The position numbers were made by a program, and so were the translations under genes. A stretch of DNA of 64,000 nucleotides. It comes from Sthenelais limicola (lineage: Eukaryota > Annelida > Polychaeta > Phyllodocida > Sigalionidae). The notes below the pieces were generated by a model. It saw only the letters and a list, made by a program, of their open reading frames with translations. It had not been told where the DNA came from and did no database searches. Within the stretch, counting starts at the first letter, position 1; each line of letters opens with the position of its first letter. Shown one piece after another: positions 38,266-52,350 of this stretch. Where the stretch lies: positions 124,734,941 to 124,798,940 of the forward strand of contig OW804096.1 in assembly GCA_942159475.1 (NCBI GenBank), given 5' to 3'.

Positions 38266-41200
38266 ATTATTGTTATGTTAATTTCGATGGTTATTGATAA
38301 TACAACTATTATGTATTTTCCCTTTAGTTTCCCCAAGTTCATAAAATGTAATGATCTCTGGCCCAAACCTATCCCCATGCACCTTGCTTCTTAACGATCA
38401 TTTTACTTATTGATGTTTACGTCCATCACGAGAAAGGATTAACGAATGCAACTCTTAACCTCATTGTTCTACTTCACCCGGTCTTTCTTTATCTCCGTTA
38501 CATGTAGTAATTGAGGATGCGATCCCTGATTACCATTGATAATTATATATACGCTTGCGGAAGTTAGATAATTATTATAGTCCGCTTATTGCTCGACCAC
38601 AATAATTAATACTCGCTACCTGTTCCACCGGCTTTCCATGCGTGGCCTTCCTCAGAAGTTAAAATAAGAGTTTTGTGCACTAGTGATAGCCCTGTCAAAT
38701 CTGCCAATCTGTCAAATTTGTAACTGATAGGTATAATACCCTTTGTACTAGCCCCAAATCAGGACCTTTCTTTTCCTTCTATCTCAACCCCAGACACAAC
38801 TATATCAATTTTAGTGTTATTATTGAATTCATTAAAAGATATCATTTTTCATTTAGTGGGACCAAGTGTAAATTGTCCATGTCCATTATTAAGTCCATGA
38901 AAGCTCAAATCCTATTGCTCTCTCTTCTCTCCTTCGTCATATTCTGATGTTTATTTTTTATTAGTCGACTTATACATATGTACGATGCAGAAACGGTCCT
39001 TAATTGCAAATTATCTGAGGCGGAAAGAAAACGCTTTGGCTTTGCGACGTGTGATACCGAGCGGCACGTATAGTCTGACTCGCACTTCATGTATCAAAGA
39101 AATACTGAGCGAATGAAAATATTATGCTGATGGAGAATCAGTCCCTAATGGATTCCTTATATATAGGGGAGAAGACCTCAGTTCGTCTCTCAATGAACGA
39201 GAGTTTTACAACCCTTTATGATGCCTTTGGATACTATACGTCTAAGACATCAATGTAAAACGGCTTTTAACCATCAGCAAGTTGTTTTTACACCGTACCG
39301 TCAGAAAACGCTATTAATCTCACATTGCTCTACTCATTTCGCTATAGGTCACCATTGCATTGACTTTTGTGCATCATGTCCACTTTTTGGCTCGATTTTG
39401 TGCTTTCCTAAGGTGCTTATTGTAAACCTTATGTCAGCTTCTATGGTATGTGCAGTATAAAAGATCGTTTGATATACAGAAACTAGCCTCTTTTCTTTTG
39501 AAATGTATGTAGTTGATATGGTTAGTGTTATTAAGGTTTTGTTATTAGCAATTTCCTAAGCGGAATTAATGACATTCCGAAGAAGAAGAGAAAATTACTA
39601 TGGTCATCTATTTAATCATCTATATAATTTAGTCAAAAAGAAAAAGTCATAAAATCACTCCTAAATTGCAGGCATGTCACATCTGAAAATACTTAAACAT
39701 CTTGATGTTTTGCACATGCATGTATGAATCGTATTTGGGATTTTATATTCCCAGTGTCTGATAATGTGATTTCATGCCTCGCTACATTAAAAAATCTTCT
39801 GTCACTTGCACTGCCCTCTTGTTTTAATTCCTTGACTTTGGCTTTTTTGTCTTTAAACTTCAGCTTCTTTGTATGTCGTTTTTAGGCTGGTTCCCAAATC
39901 TTGCAGAAGTCCCATCTTCCTGAAACTTTATCACTAAAATCCCCAGACAAGCACCATTGCCCTGTGTCCCTCCTTGCTATTACCTGTTTTATTAGGACTG
40001 CACAGTTGGCAAGCTAACCTGTACCTGTCTTACGCGCGTAGATAAATCAGGTAGACAAAAATCGCTGAGGATTGTCTGCCATGAATTGTTTTCCAACTGG
40101 ACGAAAGAACAAGATTCACTTAAAACAATTCCCCTAGCTAACAGTAACAGGGTTTGTTTTTAAATAGTTGTTGTCCGCATATTCCCATTATTAGAACGAA
40201 GAAACAGTACCAAAGTTTAAAATGACAGCAATAGTTTTCATCGGTCCGAGAGATTGATCAGAAACTTATGCAATAATTAACTGTAATGGAGATATCATAC
40301 CTGTTTGCTTTCCATACAGATGTAGATTTGTTGGACGAGCTGGTAAATCACTGTTTGTGTCTATGCAGGGATAGGGGGATATATATGTAATAAATATATT
40401 ATAGGTATCAATGGTAGAGCTCCAATCCAAGACCCAAGGTAAGGTACCAATCCAAGCGGTAGACGCTGAGAGATCCGGTCGGTATGGGGATGTGTAAGGT
40501 ACTGGAGGAGGCTGCAGATGGGAAGGGGAGATGGTTGTTGTTGTGGTGGTGGTGGAGCTGCGGTGGTGCAGGATGGTGGTGCATTGTGGTGGTGATGGGT
40601 TGAGGGCAGCACATGCAGGCAGAAGCATGGAAATGCGCTGCGAAGATTTGAGAGGCAATGTGTCACAAAATTGAATTAAGATTTGGGTTGTTTTTGACAA
40701 TGCGTATGGGTTCTGAATTAAGTACCTCATTATTTTAATTACGTCATGAATATTTTTATTATTGAACATGAAGCTCAGTCAGAAAACGCTAACAATGCAA
40801 TATTTTCAGTACCAGAGAAACAATAGTAATGTCAGCTGCCATATTAGGCAAACTGTCGAAATAATATATGCGAAATTGAAAGAAAGTGACAGAGAAGTGT
40901 AGCTGGAGAGAAGTTGATTATTGTTACTGAAAACATTAAGTCACAGCAGTTAGGATTTACAAGAGATGCACGTTCATCAAAACGATACCTGGGCTCCTGA
41001 AATTATGTATTTAAAGAATATTGATGAACAGACTGGCTTAGAGGCTGCAATTTATTGTCATGATCGAATTTCAATGGCGAGTAAAACCATACATTTATGA
41101 TTACCATTTGATCACCATCAATACATGTCTTTAGAAAGAAATGTAAGCAACATAAGTATGTAATATACCAACAGCAAAGTGCATTCCGACTACCGCTCAA

Positions 41201-42520
41201 GAATGATATGGGAAAATCACATTTCTCTCTGCTATCTAGAACCAGGGGAGGTCTGTCTTCGAGGAAAGGAGACAACCTATGTATGGAGGGTGGCAGATAG
41301 TGTCCAAGCTATTCATTATTTATATATGTGGATGTCGGCAATCATGTTGCAAATACAATAGAGGAAACCCTGTGCTTGGACTGTTCATTATACCAGTAGT
41401 GTGCCATAGATATGGACCAAGTAAATATCACCCCAGAAACGAGATTGTATGACCCGTGGTCTTCATGGGTCCGTTATAACTATATATATTTACGTATACA
41501 GCATCAGGAAAGTGGGGCGAACAAGTGGATTAGTGTCAGTATTATTCCCTTTATAAGTCCAGACCAGCCCCTAGTACTACGCGATTATGTGTTTCACCTT
41601 CGGTTAGCTCCTAATCACCATGGTAGAGTGCCACTTGCGAATTGCTGAGATGGTCATGGAAGCATTACTCGAAAACGAACATGATAACGCAATCGAAACT
41701 TTCTATGACGTTGTTATGTTCATTTTCGCTGCGACCACCTAATGACGAACATCCTTGTCGTCACGAAAACACAGATGGAATATGTTTTATGCAAGACACC
41801 GCTAAGTAGCATTTTATCTTACAGTGTGCCATCAAGCAGGATTGGTAATTCAACTTATAGGAATGAATGGGATAACACTTCGAAGGAAACCTATGCCGCC
41901 CCAGATGCACATGCAATGTCCCCGTAATGCCTCCAGGCCTTCCGTAGCCAAGCATAATCCGAAAAGCCATTTACATTGTCGATAAAGGACTAGAATATAA
42001 TTGATCTTCAGGGGCAATTTGTAGTAGGAGTCAACTATAAGAGGAATTCTTGAATTTTTAATGTTTAATTTGAAGCCTAACGAGCATGATTCATTCAGAC
42101 GGCGATGGCTTTATATTTGCACCCAGTTACCTAAACTTGTTTCTTGCCAAAACTGGGAGTTCTGCATGGAACATGTCTAATGGTTTGAATGTATCTTTCT
42201 ACTGTACATGACCAGCGTGATTAGCTACAGGTGTGGATCCCAGAAATAGAAACATAAGGTCTTTAAGTTACTTGATTAATGTCGACTTTTACTCTATGCT
42301 TATATTCTTCAATGTCGACCTTGGTCGATTTCTAGAGCTCTGCTTTTTACATTAATTATTCCTCGTCTAGGCAAAAGGTGCTGATCCGCTTACAAATTGT
42401 ATGGCGAAATCATATCAGCTGAAGCTGATATGCTAAAATAAATATTAATATATCTAACCATTTATATGCATGTCTGTAATTCTTCACATCTTCAAGTGAT
42501 AATGATTTACCAGACTCAGT
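38266..42520. other. Intergenic apart from the 40.5-kb triplet tract
   Basis: No recognisable gene. The largest ORF (167 codons, minus, 40266-40769) owes its length to the triplet repeat. A 10-bp hairpin (catatcagct/agctgatatg) is at 42411-42432. Confidence 0.55.
40533..40599. repeat. GTT/GGT trinucleotide-rich tract
   Basis: Interrupted (GTT)n(GGT)n array with GGTGGTG blocks. Read on the minus strand it gives His/Pro/Thr-rich frames that explain the long ORF at 40266-40769. Confidence 0.9.
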
Positions 42521-42946
42521 CCCCGTTGCATAAACTGAGAACCACTGAAAACGTGTCCAGATTGGTGTTTTGATTGGTTTCGGAGGTGTTTTTGAGGCTT
42601 GAACACACCTCCAACTCACTTCCAACACACCTCCAACACAGCATGGTTCTCAGAGCGTGTCCAAAGTGTGTTGGAGTGATTTCATTTTTTAAGGAAAAAA
42701 TTATAGCTGTGGAAATGACTTCCATTATGCAAAAGATGCATAGTAATATACATGAACTATGTACACAAGTTTTCTTACTTTAAAGGAAAGGGACATTATT
42801 TTAGAGAATTTCGAAACCAATACAGCACCAACACTGTGTCAGCACCGTTCCAACACAGAATACCTATTATGTAATGCCACTTTCAGCACAGTACCAACAC
42901 AGAACCAGTACGCTACCAACACAGTACATCTTTTTATCCAACGGGG
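42521..42946. mobile_element. MITE-like element with CCCCGTTG(C/G)ATAAA terminal inverted repeats
   Basis: Ends at 42521-42534 and 42933-42946 are 14-bp inverted repeats with one mismatch. The 426-bp interior is non-coding and full of short degenerate copies of (a)ccaacaca: dense in cacctccaacacagc near 42620 in the left half and in accaacacag units near 42895-42925 in the right half. Ends resemble the 16315 element, so both may belong to one non-autonomous family. No transposase or unambiguous target duplication is visible. Confidence 0.5.
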
Positions 42947-45900
42947 GCCAGATATGTCCTAAGATAGAATGTAATGGGAGTAGTGTCTGGGAGACTATAT
43001 ATGATACCCACAAAACGAGTTACATTCTATTTTTATATCATGATCTCATATTTTTTTTAAAAAATCAGAAACGATCTCTTTATTAACCTTGTCCGCCATA
43101 TTGACTCAAACCCGAAGCATATGACGTCACGAATGGATGTGGCTAGGGGAAGCCATGGCTAAAATTGCCCAACGGTTGAATTGCAAATTACGCAATTCAC
43201 AATGTGCAAAGGAGGTGTTTGGAGATGAGATATGTTTAATGAATAAATATAAATCATGTAAGTATTATTGCGCCATAGAACATTAACAAAATTTACTGTT
43301 GCACCAGATCAAATTTCACCTAATTCTCCCCCAGCGAGTACAGTCCATTGGGCATTGACCAATAGGAAGCCTCCAAAAATAAATACGCCTAGATTCACGC
43401 ATGGTTTCTCTGTCACGCTATATGATGGTCGGATTTCACTCTGTTCCAGGGTGTACAACACCTGATCGTGATATGAAGAGTATGGCGACTCAATCTCTAC
43501 GGCCCTTATAATCATTTACTTATATCTGTATTGTATCTAATAATTTGTATTCAGACAAAAACATCATACTATAACGAGTACACTGATTCTTGGAATTACA
43601 ACAATACTAGCTACAACAAGACAATTGAATAAACATTGATAACAACAATCATATCATGTTATTATTATTAAATGAGCGAAAATTGATGTCTGAAATCCAA
43701 CACCGGCGCATTGTTCAACATCAAGACAATCCGAAAGATTTGTATTCAATTCATAATATAACTAATTTAGTCATAGTCATGAGGATTTGGTAGTTGGTCT
43801 TGTTCGTGAGTTAGAAGTGATGGTATCAGATACGCCACTGAGTGGGATGAATGTTATTGCTGTTCTGAGATGGTTAAAAGTTTATTATTGCTAATTGATG
43901 GACTGCGCATACTAAACAAACAATAAAGTGTACCTGGGTCCGCTAATATAATAAGACATCACGAAAACACTGGGATATAAAAGGAAATAGATTTCTATTG
44001 ACAAATGATGGTTGTCTGGGAAACATAAACTCTAATGAAAGTTGAGGTGAGAAGGACAAAACAAATTTACACGGGTTTTCTACATGTATGATTTTTAGTA
44101 TATAATAAGGTATGCACTAATTTCGTTGGTGATGTTGAAATTTATTTATTTTTAATCTTATCGGTGAACCAATTTTGAGAAGTTTTTCGGTCGAAGTTCG
44201 ACCGTGGTCTTGAAAATGACCGTGCTCTAGAAAATGGGTTCCTGACAAAACTAAATATGCTGCACAATCAGCTTGCAGTTCAGCATTGTTTCATGCAGTA
44301 GGAATTGAAGTTGCTATAATGCAAATGTATTGTACATTGTATATCCTTCAATTGACTTTAGATTAAACTAAAATATTGCTTCTTTATTCATCTCTAAATT
44401 GTTTCTGATATACTTCTGATAAAGTTGTTCTTTCCTCTGGAGGTTTCATGACCCCCGGAACTACTTCGCATGTGTATATATACACAGTTTATTCTGTTGG
44501 ATTACCGTCTCACGGTAATAGTTTCGTTCAATCATTTATCCCAGATCACATTTCTATCTCATCTTCTTTCACCTGTTGTATTCATTAGTACCTGTGCCTT
44601 CTTCTTAACCTGACAGTCAAGATTCTCGCCTGGCATTTAGAATTCGTACTCCACTTATTTATGACCTTGACGTCGCTGACCCGCTCTTACTCTGCTAGGT
44701 CACCTAGTGGTCATAATCATTAATAATTCATTCACGTCTCGCTCTTGACTGGCTAAAAATAGCTCAGAGTAACTCTCCTCTGGGGCACCAAAAGAGATGC
44801 TCGTCTTTCTGATTTGGGATTGCCTACCTTCCTTAATTGAGTGGGCAGAAAATTGTCTTCGAGTAATCGGCCGAAATGGGAAAATTAAGCTGACCTTCCA
44901 GAATCGAATAGATCATGAAGTTTTTATTACATTGTCAGGATAGGAGATGCCCAAGACCAATTGCTACAAAGAGCAGACACAAAAATGGAATTCATTACTG
45001 ACTTCGATAATTGTTACTTCTTATGCAATGAAATCTCGGGGGATAATCATCCAATACCAACATTACCAAGATGATAATATTCGGTCGAAATATGAATATT
45101 ATGACGCCTAACTAAGAGAGTTGACTGTGATAATTCAACAAGCATGGTTATTTTGCATACCCTGTTTCAATTTCAGTCACTCCAGCTAAATGAATGGCAT
45201 CTCACTATTTCTAAAGTCCAGATATAAACAACACTACCAACCCTTCCCCTTGAAAGCGTTGCTTTACATCTACGCTAATTAGAAACCTATTAATAAACTT
45301 GTGACATTAACATGGAAAGTAAGCTATATTTGATTAAATGAAATACGGAATTTAGTATAAAACAGAATATGATGGGGTTTGCTTCAGTTGTTTTCATGCT
45401 CCTGTATCTCGGTATTTGTGTCAACAATAATCAGAAAATCAAGTAGACATTATTGTCGGTGGGTAGGTTCTAATGCCTTTTTACTCAGCACCGACGTAAA
45501 GGTTTGTTTTTTACACATGGGAATTGTCAGTCTTTATTTTACGGAGGAAAAGCTCATACAAGTCGATGTTAATTGAGAAGTTAAAGGCGGAAGAAATGTC
45601 AGGAAGGCATTAGCTAAAAGGATATTATGCCATTTTAACAACTGGACTGACGAAAGTCTCGCCGTTGCTGGCGATGATGGCCAGGGAATGTGAGATCATT
45701 ATTTTTAACTTGTCTTATTACAAACATGTCATGGCCGCTTTGTATTTGCTATGGACAAATGTATTTATAAGAATTATCGTTTCGTAATTATCCTCTAACC
45801 AATACAATAGTTTACGTGTCTGGACAAAATATATGTTGCCATTAATTAATTTGAATACTCTTTGATTTTAATTAGATTTCACAGCCTTCCTGATTTCATT

Positions 45901-47214
45901 GTTTTCTTTGGCATTTCTGACAGTAGACTCCAAATCTTCAAAGGGCGCGTGTATGGTTATCTCTTATCCAGGCGATAACCTGACCTGCAGCGAACCATTT
46001 GATTAGGCCGTCATAACAGCCCCATAAATGGGCTATTGTTCGCAATTGCACTATATTTCAAATATATCCCCACATGGTCATTGATTTAATTAATTTAAGA
46101 TCCCCTGCAGAAGATCCTACTGCAGAATAAAACATATGGTAGGACATGCTACAATAATGTAAATAACGTCTACTCGAGAATTTAACTAGAAAGTCGTCTC
46201 ATTGAGGTATATCCCTCACTTGTACCTAATTATTTTATTTACTCTTTGGTTTTTAAAAAAAAGTAGTTTTCATCTTTGTGGTGTATCCATGGGGTCCATT
46301 GCCCCCTCCCCCACCTGGATTATCTACTGCAAATGTCCCCTCCATTAAGCGTCAGGATAGAGAGAACACAGGAACAGAATGAATTACCAATGCTTCATCA
46401 CCAGTCATTAATGTTGAACACAAATACCTGGCTCACAATATTGCCTCTCCTCCCCAGAGTTTAATTTCTGTCTCTATCCATCACATAGTGTTTACTTTTA
46501 ATTATATTAATTTTTAAGGCAACTAACAGTGTTCCTCCACAATCCGTCAGTGTTTGGTGTCGTGTCGACGTAAAGATGTGCAGAAACTGTACTTTAACTT
46601 TGAAAGCGTTTCATTAAAGCTAATAATTATTCCTGACCATTACACCGAATTTGTTTTCTATACGAGGAAGAGCATGTGTTTAATGGAGGAATTATGTTCT
46701 TGAAAGGGTTCTTATCTTGAACCAAATGAACGAAACCTTATCTTGATTTTGATTTTATTTAGAGATATTATTCTGTTTGTACACATTATAGCGATAGAAT
46801 ATGTGATGTGTTACAGGAAAATGAGCCACAAGTCGCAAAAATTGGATTTTGAGATTTCATAATTTGAAAAGATGAGATCAAGCCGATTCTAATGATGGTA
46901 AACATTGGGACATCAATTTATAAGCATTTTTATATTTTAAGTTTGATATTTGTATTTTTGAAAAAAAAAGAAACTTGCAATATTTCTGGGTGGGCAATTA
47001 CCAGTAAGTAACTAAATATACTCCAGAGAATGACCTTCCAAACACAAGGATATATATTTAATGCACTGTTTTGAGATTTGGTACATATTCATATGACTTG
47101 AAGTGTTAAACTCCCCAAAAGTAGCCACTATTACAGTAGCCATGATTTGTAATATGCAGTAAACATACAAAAGATATTACACAGTCGGCCCTCCACTAAT
47201 AACGAGAACAAGGT
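42947..47214. other. Intergenic, possible regulatory words only
   Basis: No coding frame recognised. CRE palindrome at 43122-43129 close to a gccatattg (YY1-like) word; ctaaaaatag (MEF2-type) at 44753-44762 near a ctaggtcacctag palindrome. These are single motif hits and may be chance. Confidence 0.5.
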
Positions 47215-47376
47215 ATTGAATTGAATTGAAAAACTTTGTTATTCATTTGTTTAAATGCTGAGGAAGAGGGTCACTCCAGCTAATGGGAGGATGTCAGCCT
47301 CTTCCGAATCGTTTGCAGAATAAATATGTAGAAAAACAATCTCGCCCTGGTCATTGACCCAGGCCGAGTTTCTACA
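47215..47376 (-). repeat. Probable retroelement 3' segment with TTCAA tail and hairpin
   Basis: On the minus strand a hairpin (47327-47376: outer arms tgtagaaa/tttctaca, inner arms ctcg.cctgg.tc) is followed by aacaaatgaataacaaag and then three copies of ttcaa (47215-47232). The stem-loop-plus-tail layout resembles 3' ends of SINEs and LINEs. No ORF is attached. Confidence 0.35.
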
Positions 47377-47607
47377 ACTTTTAAGGGTTAAGTTTTAAAA
47401 TTCACAATAAACAGTGTATAATTTGAGCGTCAAAACAATAGAATTCTTGTTTGTTTTTCTAATGGTTCTGACAACAATAAGATGAGGTTACATAATTTAT
47501 ATAAAATAGTCATCATTCCATATATAGATGGATCTTGGTAGTTGGCGGAATTTGTATATTTTATCCTCCATAATATATTTTACATTCAAAAATTCAAATT
47601 CAGGCTG

Positions 47608-47780
47608 CGAACTGCTCGGCTCGGCTGCACAGGAACGAATAATCCTCCTGGCGAGTGGCTCCCCTTATATACGACACTGTCAACAGGTGGGCGTGTCCAG
47701 GCGACGATGTCCTCCATCTACTTCCGCTTTCCAGTCCACTGTAATCATCGAATGCTCGGGGTGATTACTCGACGTTTACA
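47608..47780. promoter_or_regulatory. Small CpG-rich patch with TATA-like box on the minus strand
   Basis: About 14 CpG dinucleotides occur in roughly 170 bp, surrounded by AT-rich DNA. On the minus strand TATATAAGGGG (around 47661-47671) could serve as a TATA box. No ORF of clear coding type lies downstream. It may be a promoter, an enhancer or a GC-rich repeat fragment. Confidence 0.25.
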
Positions 47781-48504
47781 GAATAATATATAAATGTTTT
47801 TATTTCCTTAATAAACAAATTACATCGATAGATATTGATATTTTCTCCCTGTGCCCTCACAGTTCTTCCAAGAAACCCATGTCTATAATAATGTCTAAAA
47901 AATTCTGTTTAGGATAGAATCGCCATAACCTGCGCAACGTGCGCTTAAAAAGAAGGCCATTTCTAATGCCACTATCTATATTATATTCAATACTCCAAAA
48001 TACCCATTTAAGCCTAATTCCCTTTTACAGGCAAGCCACGAAACTCAAACCCAACAAGTTTTGTCATCAGCAATTCCAATGCTCCAATATTTATTTCATT
48101 TACTCGTTGTTTATATATGTTTTATTGGAGAAACGATAGGCGTGAGACGTATTGCCATGCCGCGAGGTTTGTTACTGAAAGGTTTAACTACTTAGCAACC
48201 ATAGGTAAGGAGGTCTAATGTAAACAACCTTTCCCACATTATCGTCCACTTTGAGGTTGCCTTGGGTTCAGTGCCATTGCCTTGCGTGTCTGAATACTAG
48301 AACAACTCCCAGTCCAAACTATATTAGGAGGAACTCAAAGTGCTTAATGACGTCAACTACTTTTTCGCAATTCTTACTTCTTGACATGCGATATCCCATA
48401 CATTCATCAATTTCAGATATCTACTAATTAGTTGTCCAATATTTGGAGAGGGGAAGTAATTTTTTTCTTATACATGTGTCAATTGGGAAAAACTTAATAA
48501 ACTT

Positions 48505-48590
48505 CCTTCAAAAAAGGGCACGTGTAGCCAGAAACGTCGGACCCAATAAACAAAACCCCTCACACAACGGCCCCTGTCCCCATTGTTTTG
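48505..48590 (+). repeat. Dispersed repeat with hammerhead-ribozyme-like core, copy 2
   Basis: Reads ccttcaaaaaagggc, loop, gccaGAAACGTCggaccc, aataaacaaaaccc and cccctgtccc. It has the same order of blocks as 12063-12150. Stem II (gggc/gcc) is better kept than in copy 1, but the CTGATGA box is lost. Shared flanks show the two are copies of one repeat family. Confidence 0.4.
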
Positions 48591-49252
48591 GAGCTTTCCC
48601 CACAATATCTATATTTTTTAGGAAAATTAACTCGTTAATTAATCGTTAATTCAATCTTTTCGATATTATGCTCATAACATGGTAATGATAGTATGCGACG
48701 ATGCGAAGATGCGACGCTTAATGCATTCACCTAAGTTTCATATCTTTCTTAATGGGATTATGTTGGTTGAGGGGTGATTTTGTGCCTTTCACGGTGTAGC
48801 ATACGGACGAAATCACTTGTAATATTTAAACCATTATCCCTTGACACCTCTGGGTGTAAAATACCCGTCTACCGCTACTCCAACCTAATTTCCTTTCTTA
48901 AAGAGATTTTCGTTCTAATTAATCCCCCATTTCCTTACGTCTATCCGACCTTTTATTGCTTCTGACTAGTGACAAATTGCCTGGGAGCTAGTCCGAATTC
49001 CTCCTCTTATGTCTTATTATTAGTGCTATGTACTACATAATCCTGATCATGGTTTACGATGCCCTATATTAATATACCCTTATATACTCAATCTGATGCC
49101 AAAAACAATTAAATTAAAACCCTTTAGTCTGATTTATGTATTAAATGTTTATTGATCGAATAAACGGTACTGCTCTGTTTAAAACAGTTCGTTTGTGGCC
49201 TTCTCAGAACAACTTTGTTACGATCTGTTTTTAGAAGAATCAATAATAAAAC

Positions 49253-49336
49253 TTTCTATTTTCATTACCATTCCTCTAAAGCGAGACATTATTGTTTCTA
49301 TTTTGAATACCATTCCTCAAAAGCTAGACATGATTG
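49253..49336 (+). repeat. Two-unit tandem repeat, 42-bp period
   Basis: tttctatttt..ttaccattcctc followed by aaagc(g/t)agacat is present twice in a row (49253-49294, 49295-49336) with a handful of substitutions. Non-coding. Confidence 0.8.
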
Positions 49337-52300
49337 GTACTGCTATAACATTTCAATTATGTTAATGTTCAGTTGTACATAGATGTTTATGATTTCAAGA
49401 TAGTATATACAATACAACGTTAAGAGTCGTGCATTTCTTCAATAGATTGAGCTGAATAATAATCATTCCTATAATGTAAGTTCTTTCTCAATGGGCTTCG
49501 TAACAAACACATCCTTTTTCCTTTTAGTTCGTTGGGCTTGAGTCACGGTTTTCCATCTCCTGTTGTCAACTCACCCTCCAAAGGCCCTAATGTGTGCCTT
49601 TACAATTCAGATCACGTGCCTAATCCTCCAGTCCAGGCATTAAAGCACAACTTCCTAATCATGTTCCAAACTCTAGATTTCCATTGGGTGTCTCGCAACT
49701 TTGTTTCAAGGCATCGGTATTTCATAAATAGTTTTCCAAACATCTAATGGGATAACAGCCTCATTTCTTTATTTTTAAAGTTCTGTACAACGTAGCCTTC
49801 CCTTGGTTATTGAAATAATGTACTGTGGTTATTGTATATTTATGGCTCTTTCCCAGAGGTATGTGTACCTAGATTTATAATACAGAATACGTATAACCCA
49901 GTGACACGTAAAATACCTTGAATTGTTATTTAGTTTCAAGCACGAATATGTCTTTTGAATTGAATAAAATGTTATTCTTGAACAACAGTCACGATTTTAC
50001 ATGTGCAAAAGTATACTCTTCTGTAGCATGGCTTGAATATCACTAAAGAGAAAATCAAAACCCAAATCCAGTTTCCTAACATGAAAGACAACCTTTGAAT
50101 TAAATAACGTTTTAATTTTCTGTGGGGTTCTCACTTATGCAACTGATCCGGATGCTCTTTCCTTTGGCACAATGTTTTGGATTGTGGGATTTGGGGATGA
50201 GATTCCCTACCCCATATTGAAATGAAGACAAGTTCCGATCAGAGGAATGTGACAGAGGATTGTTTCACCTCCTAATATGATTGATCCATTTGAACCACGG
50301 TTCACTTTCATCCTTTTGTTTTCCGACACTTTGCATTCGATATGGCAATGGTAGTATTGCAGAATGAGATCATCATAACGTCCTGACAAATCCGACAACC
50401 CCAAATGCCAAATTGTCATTTAATTTTAAAATGTGTTTTCTGGTGAAACAAGATCTATGCCAATTCACAACGCAAAATCAAAACACTTAATTTCTGAGGA
50501 TTTAGAAAAACCCACTCATATCCAACTTAATACTAAAGTAAATGAGGGCACATCATTATGGATGATATGAATTTAGATGAACGATTAGCTGATACACATT
50601 TCATAAAATAACTCGAAGGCAATACACACTGTTTTCCCATGTCTAATTTTAAAAAAGTGGCACCTTACAACAATGAAATGTCTGTACATCAATGAAATCC
50701 CTTCAACAGAACATTTTACATCGGCGCACTTATTTCTCAATATTCTATCGTGTGACTTTAACTCAGAGATACCTTCTACAGACAAGTTTTCAACTTGTAT
50801 TATATAACATTGATGGACAGAGGAGAAATATTTCATCTCACCGTTTGTACTAATAGCTAGAATCTCTTCGTGTGGGTAGAGGCTCGACCTAACATGTCTG
50901 TACCTGTTGATAGGCCAAAGGCAGACATTGAGGACGTGAGTGTTCTAACACTTAACTCGTGACACGAAGCTTAGGTCTTAATAATTGCTCAAGAACATAT
51001 GGTTAGTATAAGCAAATCACAGATAAACTACCTTGACGAGTTGCATAATTTGTAGAGCATTCGGCTATTCGGCTAGGTTAATTTATAACTCATTAAATCC
51101 ACCCAGTCTTCTTAATCTGTGTACATCTTGAAAACGGTCTATTCAGACATTTTCAATTCGCCTTCGATAAGACCCGTGTAACATTATTCACAATTATTAA
51201 GGTCTAAGGCATACAGGTCTACATAAGTAATAGAAATCTCCGTATCCCTTCTGCTATGGCTATATGTTCCAGGAGACATGAGAGGCGGGCAAAGGATTTG
51301 TTACATTCCTTGTTGCACTGATTAATACATACTAATATTCAGAAATAACTCAATTCAAAGTCTATATGAAAAGGTGTTTTCTGGTCAACCATAATATTCT
51401 ATTCATTCATTGATTTTATCCACGAAGTCTAGCGACTCTCAGAATGAAGAAACAACTTGTGGAGTCTAGTGAGGCCATTGTCCGCAGACTAGTGGGGATT
51501 AATTGTTACCTGTCCAAGAACCAGGGCAATTGAATGAACATCGGGTAGCCGTGAGTTTTACTGAAGGATGGAACAGCTGACAGGAAGAGACAGGACTTGA
51601 AAGGGGAAGCTTGTCTATATACAGCAATAGTGCTTGTATGGAATGGGCAATCACACAAACTCAATATTTTCTCAATGTTATATTGGGTTTTGTCTTAAAG
51701 TTTCCGTTGTTAGATGGGTCTGCTTGCTTGGAAATTTGTCTAATTTAAAATATATCTAATTCGAGAACGTGGTAGAAATTAACGTAAAGCTGGTGAACGT
51801 CCACTTCATTGAAATAATCACAAAGATGGCCTACTCATCGTGTACCTTATTTTGTTGTATTTAATTGTAACTTAAATGAGTAATTATCTCATATTTAGAA
51901 TGTATTTTGAGATAATTTTGAGATAATGTATAACATCTTCTTTTTCTCTATTTGTTTAAATCAGGCTGTCCTGAAAATATTCATACTTATACGTGTGGAA
52001 ATGTTGTAGACCTGAATAAAATATTTTCTAAATCTAAAATCTAAATCATTAGGAAATTATGCACCATGCACACCCTTTCAGCCGCCTCTTTCAGCAAGTG
52101 GTATTACATGGGACGACCCACTGACACCTTGTAAATGAATTATGAACGTTCTTCTTTTCCACTCGGATGATGTACGGTTATTACCAGGTTTTCGACATTC
52201 TCCACAATGCCTTCTGCCCATAATATACTAGTCTGGTAGAGAGTTTGCGCACAGTATGAGGTAGCTACTCACATGAACAAAAGTCATGGTTAATGGATAG

Positions 52301-52350
52301 GTTCTTAATGGATCCGTCCTACCTCCAAGAAAATATTGATAGAGATTTGA
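49337..52350. other. Intergenic, possible retroelement tail near 52.0 kb
   Basis: Short ORFs without recognisable motifs. At 52010-52045 gacctgaataaaatattt runs into repeated aaatcta units, which looks like the 3' end of a non-LTR element, but no coding part is attached. Confidence 0.5.

Noticed and set aside
40266..40769. 167-codon minus-strand ORF rich in His, Pro, Thr and Asn
   Set aside because: Its length comes from a GTT/GGT trinucleotide tract; the rest has no recognisable domain.
44690..44765. MEF2-type and nuclear-receptor-like words as an enhancer
   Set aside because: Single motif matches in AT-rich DNA are expected by chance; no supporting structure.
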